From: Desulfosporosinus sp. Sb-LF
GTDB lineage: Bacteria; Bacillota; Desulfitobacteriia; Desulfitobacteriales; Desulfitobacteriaceae
Assembly (NCBI RefSeq): GCF_004766055.1
Contig: NZ_SPQR01000005.1
Location: 62,001-126,000, forward strand
DNA: 64,000 nucleotides
Reading direction: 5' to 3'
The position numbers and the translations under genes were made by a program. Shown here one piece after another: positions 60,087-64,000 of this stretch (positions are counted from its first letter, which is position 1; the number at the start of each line of letters is the position of its first letter). The notes beneath the pieces were generated by a model, which saw only the letters and a list, made by a program, of their open reading frames with translations, ran no database searches and was not told the origin of the DNA.

Positions 60087-60224
60087 TTAGCGAATAAAAC
60101 TTTTGAAATCTTCTTTGTCCTCGCTATTAACATTTGTTTCTTTGAAGGAGATTTCGCGATCATCCATGAAATTCTTTACAACCTTACACTTGATACATCC
60201 AGGTACACTATAAATCACGTTCAT
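60087..60224 (-). pseudogene. Truncated glutaredoxin-like gene (45 residues)
   Basis: ATG 60224 is preceded by AGGAGG. It reads MNVIYSVPGCIKCKVVKNFM and ETNVNSEDKEDFKSFIR, then stops at TAA 60087. That is strand 1, the Cys-pair helix (CIKC) and strand 2 of a glutaredoxin/NrdH-like fold, about half the normal length. The C-terminal half with the cis-Pro motif is absent. The break joins the arylsulfotransferase remnant directly, so a deletion fused the two. It may still be translated. Confidence 0.7.
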
Positions 60225-60328
60225 GTCTCGTCCAACCTCCTATAACTCCATTAATGATTTATCTTTTCTCCCGATAACGCATCCTAGTATAATCCAGGGC
60301 ACCGACGAACGTAGATAAGCGAAATGTT

Positions 60329-61714
60329 TTAAACCACTTCTTCTAAGGATTTTCCACCAGTACGTTCTCCCCAGATCAGGACAACGAGAGCAGAGAATAA
60401 ATACAGCCCTGCAATCCCCATAAATAATCCTCTGAAGCCAAAGCTCACCATAACGACAGGAATGAAAAGTTGCGCTGCTGACACTCCAAGACGTTGAGCT
60501 GCATTGACGAAGCCAACCGATGTATTGCGCATTTTAGTTGGATAGTGTTCGGGAAGATAAGCCATTGCAATAAATCCTACGCCCATGGCGAACGCATTGA
60601 GCAGAAAAGCAACGATCATAATTGTAACGTAATGGTTCCCCAAGGTCGCAAAAATTACAGTTAAAGCCATCCAACATAGAGTTCCGATACCATATGGGAT
60701 CTTTCGACCCCCTTTATCAGATACGAAGGAGGAAAGGAACAGACCGACAGGACCACCAAGCATAAAGGCAGTACCGATCGTCAAGCTTTGTTCTAGGGTA
60801 AACCCGTTCCCATTGAGCAAGGTTGGCATCCAACCGGATGTCGTAAAGTTACCTATATTCATAGGAATACCAATTAAGAGTAAAACGATCGTGCGTTTAA
60901 GATACTTTCCTGAGAACATCCCAACAAATTGTTCCCGAACACTTTCTTTCTTCGAAACATTCTTAGCGGCTTCACTTAGATCTACTGCAACTCCGCTAAG
61001 TTCTTCAACAACTTTTTCAGCCTCGGCCACTCTTCCTTTAGCAACGAGCCAACGAGGTGATTCTATAAGGTATTTAAGCCCTAAAAAGAAGCCAATAAAA
61101 CCAATGCCCCCAATATAGAAGATGATCCGCCAAGCTTCTGGGCCCATAGGAATAATGGCTCTTGCGATAAATCCAATGACAGGCATAGCGCAGAAACCGC
61201 CGGCAGCCGTAATACTTTGCCATTTTCCTCGACTTTCTCCCGGTGTCATTTCAGCGATATAGGCAACCGATACAACCATCATGCAAAATATTCCAAAACC
61301 AGTCAGTGCTCTTGTAATCATAAAGACCGTTAAATTATTTGTGAACCCATTAAGAACTGACATCGATGAGAATATGAGAATCGCTCCAAGGAACGTTTTA
61401 CGGCGCCCGATAATATCTGAGATGATTCCACCTGAGATCCCCCCAAGAGTCATACCGAAAAAATATAATGAAGTGATTTGCGCAATTTGCGATTTCTGAA
61501 TACCCCAAGACTTGATTAACGCAGGGGCAATGAAAGAAAAGTTATTATTATCTAGCTGCTCAAAGAAGTAAGCGAGAACAATAATAGCGTATAAGAAAAT
61601 TTGTTTCTTGGTTACGGGTAGTCCATCAAAATAGTTGTTGACTAATTTCATTTTATTCTCAGTTTTCGTGGGTCCTGTACTGGAGGTGGAGGGATTAGCA
61701 ATTGGCATGCTCAT
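60329..61714 (-). CDS. Major facilitator superfamily transporter
   Basis: Carrier of about 461 residues with 12 helices. Motifs are GMTLGGISGGIISDIIGRRK (loop 2-3 signature) and SPRWLVAKGRVAEAEKVVE in the central loop, as in the sugar/aromatic-acid (SV2/AAHS-like) group. ATG 61714 (MSMPIANPS) follows GAGAAGGGAAG; the longer frame to 61750 starts at TTG without a site. It lies between the remnant and the intact arylsulfotransferase-like gene and may carry the sulfate ester or phenolic substrate; this is inferred from context only. Confidence 0.85.
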   Translation of the reverse strand: MSMPIANPSTSSTGPTKTENKMKLVNNYFDGLPVTKKQIFLYAIIVLAYFFEQLDNNNFSFIAPALIKSWGIQKSQIAQITSLYFFGMTLGGISGGIISDIIGRRKTFLGAILIFSSMSVLNGFTNNLTVFMITRALTGFGIFCMMVVSVAYIAEMTPGESRGKWQSITAAGGFCAMPVIGFIARAIIPMGPEAWRIIFYIGGIGFIGFFLGLKYLIESPRWLVAKGRVAEAEKVVEELSGVAVDLSEAAKNVSKKESVREQFVGMFSGKYLKRTIVLLLIGIPMNIGNFTTSGWMPTLLNGNGFTLEQSLTIGTAFMLGGPVGLFLSSFVSDKGGRKIPYGIGTLCWMALTVIFATLGNHYVTIMIVAFLLNAFAMGVGFIAMAYLPEHYPTKMRNTSVGFVNAAQRLGVSAAQLFIPVVMVSFGFRGLFMGIAGLYLFSALVVLIWGERTGGKSLEEVV

Positions 61715-61838
61715 CTTTTTTCTTCCCTTCTCTTCAATTATTAAAGACAATCGGACCTTTTTAGATACACCCCTACTTTCTTAATGGTTCGATGGTGAAC
61801 GTTATTTCAAGCACAAATGTGGAAGCATAATCCGAAGG

Positions 61839-61881
61839 CACCTACTTCTATAAGTGGGAGTTTCACTTATAGAAGTAGGTG
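61839..61881. repeat. 18-bp perfect inverted repeat
   Basis: CACCTACTTCTATAAGTG and CACTTATAGAAGTAGGTG are separated by GGAGTTT. The inner ACTTATAGAAGT recurs at 62064-62079, so the two mark the ends of a roughly 240-bp palindrome-rich unit. Confidence 0.9.
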
Positions 61882-62063
61882 GGTAGGGGCCCCCACCTAC
61901 GTCACAATGTACCCTTTAGCTGGACGAGTTTACGAAGCCTGGTGAAACACAGGGACGGTTCTCCTGCTTCCGTGTTTTTTACTAACTATTTTTTCATGAA
62001 ACCAACAGAACTAAGGTAACTCATCCGGCTAAAGCCGGACATCGAGACTTCGGTAGGGGATTA

Positions 62064-62079
62064 CCACTTATAGAAGTGG
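62064..62079. repeat. Palindrome CCACTTATAGAAGTGG
   Basis: 16-bp palindrome sharing its core with the inverted repeat at 61839-61881. Likely the other end of the same element. Confidence 0.8.
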
Positions 62080-62148
62080 AAGTCTTAGAACTAAATCAAC
62101 TTTTGGAGGAGAGGAGAAAGGAAAAACTCCCCCTCACTACTGTTAAGC

Positions 62149-63588
62149 TTACTTATCTAATTCCTCATCGGCTGCTACACACAGTGCACCGTCTCCTTGG
62201 AACGGCCAAACTCCATCTACAACGGTCTCTTTTTTACGTGAGTTTGAAGCACCAGGCATACGGAATGTCGTCACATCGACGGGTTTAATAGCGACTTCTT
62301 GAGAGCGTTCTGCCTGTGGAGCCCACTCATAGGGTACACGGTAGGCCCGATAAACCATGTTTAGCTTCATTTTTTCTCCCCAATATGGGCTAATATATTC
62401 CCAAACAAGTTCATGCTCTTGTGTTACCTCAATAAGCCGACCACCTGAACCCTCCGTGATGAGCGTATTGCCATTTGGTAATCTCTGAGCGGCACTGATA
62501 AAAGGACTGTAAAAACGGCTGGCGTCGACAGGCATTATAAAGCCTGCTTCTATTGGTGTGTACTGCCAAACAATTTCTAAGGTAACCGGATCAAATTCTA
62601 ATACCCTTGTGTAATCTCGAAGAGCGTTTTTAGCGCCAGTAGGTGAGCCAGGATTTGGTGCTCCGTAACCAGCCCATCCGCCATTATCAAAGACTAAGAT
62701 ATTTCCTTCGCCAGGCAATCCACGTGGAATCATGTGAGCATGGTGTTGTCCGATGATCCATCCGAGTTTTTTGAGTTCTGGGCTAGCATTGTAATCAGGG
62801 CCTACTTTCCAGACGATTTTACCTGTCTTTTTCTCAATGATTGCAATAATATTTGATTCCCTGGCATCCCAGATAATGTTGTCCGGGTGAAAGCGTTCAT
62901 CCCCAGCATCATACCACTTATTAGGCCCGAGGACTGACATGGAGTTGATATGCATCCAGTCACCCATGCCCCCTCCGGCTGACCGCATATTAGGATCTCG
63001 GAACAAAATGTTTTTGGCTTCTTCGCTGAAACCGTATTCATCAAAGTGCTCATTACAGTTCCATTCCCAGACGATTTCTCCATTCCATGTCACTTCAATA
63101 ATGACGTCATCAAGAAGGACCTTATCTGCAATTTTAGGGTTCTTAACATTTCTATGACAGAGAATCAAAGTATTCCCCTTATCAACCTGTGGTTCCATGT
63201 CCGGTACATAATATCCCACGGGATTGCCTGCCCGCTGATAGTCATGGTGCTGCCTAGCCATCCATTGTGGTTCCTGGCCTGGGTCCTCAATATATTCGTG
63301 TTGGTTAAACTTCCAAACGACATTGCCATCCCAATCCACTTGAACCAAATCAATTTGATCTTGCATGCCAAAGGCATTGCTTCTTTCCCCAGTGTGTCCT
63401 AATACATAACCACCAGGCAGTAGCTTATTAGGAAAACCATGCAAACCCTTCCATAGGTTAACCTCGGCCCCATTCATGTCGATCAAAAGTGCTCCAAGTT
63501 CTCGAGCTGGGAAAATAGTATAGCCGCTCCAACATTTCTCTGGGTTGTAAACTGTAACGCCTGTTGGATAAATACTTGGGTAACTCAT
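62149..63588 (-). CDS. Arylsulfotransferase-like (ASST) beta-propeller protein, cytoplasmic
   Basis: Protein of 479 residues of the arylsulfotransferase family (transfer of sulfuryl groups between phenols). Propeller-blade repeats are seen as LVQVDWDGNVVWKF, IIEVTWNGEIVWEW, IIEKKTGKIVWKVG, VLEFDPVTLEIVWQYTP and LIEVTQEHELVWEY. Conserved His lie in RQHHDYQ, DWMHINSM and IGQHHAHMIPRG, which would hold the sulfuryl-acceptor His. There is no signal peptide, unlike periplasmic AssT. AAGAGGGG precedes the ATG. The radical SAM gene lies 73 bases upstream on the same strand. Actual substrate unknown. Confidence 0.82.
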   Translation of the reverse strand: MSYPSIYPTGVTVYNPEKCWSGYTIFPARELGALLIDMNGAEVNLWKGLHGFPNKLLPGGYVLGHTGERSNAFGMQDQIDLVQVDWDGNVVWKFNQHEYIEDPGQEPQWMARQHHDYQRAGNPVGYYVPDMEPQVDKGNTLILCHRNVKNPKIADKVLLDDVIIEVTWNGEIVWEWNCNEHFDEYGFSEEAKNILFRDPNMRSAGGGMGDWMHINSMSVLGPNKWYDAGDERFHPDNIIWDARESNIIAIIEKKTGKIVWKVGPDYNASPELKKLGWIIGQHHAHMIPRGLPGEGNILVFDNGGWAGYGAPNPGSPTGAKNALRDYTRVLEFDPVTLEIVWQYTPIEAGFIMPVDASRFYSPFISAAQRLPNGNTLITEGSGGRLIEVTQEHELVWEYISPYWGEKMKLNMVYRAYRVPYEWAPQAERSQEVAIKPVDVTTFRMPGASNSRKKETVVDGVWPFQGDGALCVAADEELDK

Positions 63589-63661
63589 GGTAATCCCCTC
63601 TTTACTTTTATTTCACGTAGTGACTTATGGCTACGCAACATACAATAGATTCCTAGTTCGA

Positions 63662-64000
63662 TCAAACCTTTTCTAACTCAGTCAACACCTGACAGGCTCT
63701 CGCTGCCGTCCTGTAGGGAAAGAGCGAAGTAAGAGGCTCTATCGATTTTAACCGCTCGTCTTTGGACTCTGCTGGCTTAAACAGTCGAATTAGATACGGA
63801 TTCTTCTTGCTTCCTGTCCCCTCTTCAATGAACTTAGCAGTTTCGGCAATTTCCCCAGGGGTTAGGTAACTGATCTCTGGCATATCCCCTTCTTGGCGAA
63901 TGACCGGAACAACCGTTGTCTGATATTGATAGCTTGGAAACTGGGCTACTAAGGCAATACTTTTTTGGATATCGCTCACATCTACTGGTTTTCCAACAAT
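63662..64000 (-). CDS. Radical SAM activase-like protein, C-terminal part (partial)
   Basis: The minus-strand frame is open to the window edge and ends at 63662; its N-terminus with any CxxxCxxC motif is not in the window. The visible part (IVGKPVDVSDIQKSIALVAQ, TTVVPVIRQEGDMPEISYL, TPGEIAETAKFIEEGTGSKK) resembles the C-terminal TIM-barrel half of glycyl-radical-enzyme activases. It ends KSIEPLTSLFPYRTAARACQ. Likely co-transcribed with the arylsulfotransferase-like gene. The assignment is moderate because the diagnostic residues are off-window. Confidence 0.6.
   Translation of the reverse strand: MVGKPVDVSDIQKSIALVAQFPSYQYQTTVVPVIRQEGDMPEISYLTPGEIAETAKFIEEGTGSKKNPYLIRLFKPAESKDERLKSIEPLTSLFPYRTAARACQVLTELEKV

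Larger units (their letters stand above)
61715..62148. other. 434-bp repeat-rich intergenic region
   Basis: It contains the 18-bp inverted repeat at 61839-61881, a GTGGGTAGGGGCCCCCACCTAC-type palindrome next to it, a GGGACGGTTCTC copy (about 61951-61970), the hairpin TCCGGCTAAAGCCGGA (62025-62040) and the palindrome at 62064-62079. No coding capacity. The arrangement looks like a decayed or non-autonomous mobile element. Confidence 0.6.

Noticed and set aside
60081-60163. N-terminal 30 codons of the 125-codon frame at 59786-60163 as a real protein start
   Set aside because: This part overlaps the glutaredoxin fragment in another frame and has no ribosome site; only the downstream half has homology.

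Overview
The window looks like chromosome of a spore-forming, strictly anaerobic member of the Firmicutes, most likely a Desulfosporosinus/Desulfitobacterium-type Peptococcaceae. Reasons: moderate G+C, strong AGGAGG-type ribosome sites, frequent TTG/GTG starts, sporulation genes (spoVAC/D/E, CotF-like coat protein, coat-type manganese catalase), a nickel carbon monoxide dehydrogenase, many radical SAM enzymes, a CadA/CadC pair, an S-box methionine locus and a c-di-GMP riboswitch. The genus assignment is inference; no rRNA gene is present.

Layout. 1-3.8 kb: 3' part of a glutamate 2,3-aminomutase, a YtqA radical SAM protein, a VOC protein and an unusual alkyltransferase fusion. 4.5-8.2 kb: nickel cluster cooT-nikMN-nikQ-nikO followed by a TrmO-like protein with a 21-histidine tail; it probably supplies nickel to CooS (41.7-43.6 kb). 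8.6-15.2 kb: a small unknown gene, a LysR regulator, a MarR-controlled heterodimeric ABC exporter and a manganese catalase. 15.3-19.1 kb: a c-di-GMP-I riboswitch in front of an ArsB/NhaD-type permease, then a two-gene AmmeMemoRadiSam locus. 19.4-27.9 kb: cardiolipin synthase, CotF-like coat protein, a seven-gene DUF1657-YetF-SpoVAC-SpoVAD-SpoVAE-DUF1657 type sporulation operon, RidA, a novel octad-repeat protein, a universal stress protein and ferritin. 27.9-35.2 kb: metal and metalloid genes (CadA/CadC, ArsR remnant, soluble HAD, ArsR, two small Cys proteins, ArsP-like permease, thioredoxin-like protein) and an orphan radical SAM/SPASM maturase. 35.6-43.6 kb: TDT exporter, LysR, FluC-DUF190, SAM riboswitch-metY-metA, CooS.

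43.8-55.8 kb is rich in signalling: a lipoprotein, a Spy-like envelope protein divergent from a two-component system, a large hybrid kinase, and a minus-strand operon TetR / CheA-like protein without kinase domain / two stand-alone receivers / PAS-GGDEF-EAL / receiver-kinase. 56-59.5 kb: molybdate transporter modABC with a divergent HTH plus PBP-like regulator. 59.8-64 kb: an accessory cluster with an arylsulfotransferase-like propeller protein, an MFS carrier, the C-terminus of a radical SAM protein, and a decayed copy made of a truncated glutaredoxin joined to an arylsulfotransferase C-terminus, plus palindromic mobile-element-like repeats.

The least explained items are the octad-repeat protein (25.6 kb), the His-tailed TrmO-like protein (7.6 kb), the kinase-less CheA hub wired to c-di-GMP enzymes (50-56 kb) and the arylsulfotransferase / radical SAM / glutaredoxin cluster (60-64 kb). 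No rRNA, tRNA, CRISPR array or intact transposase was seen.
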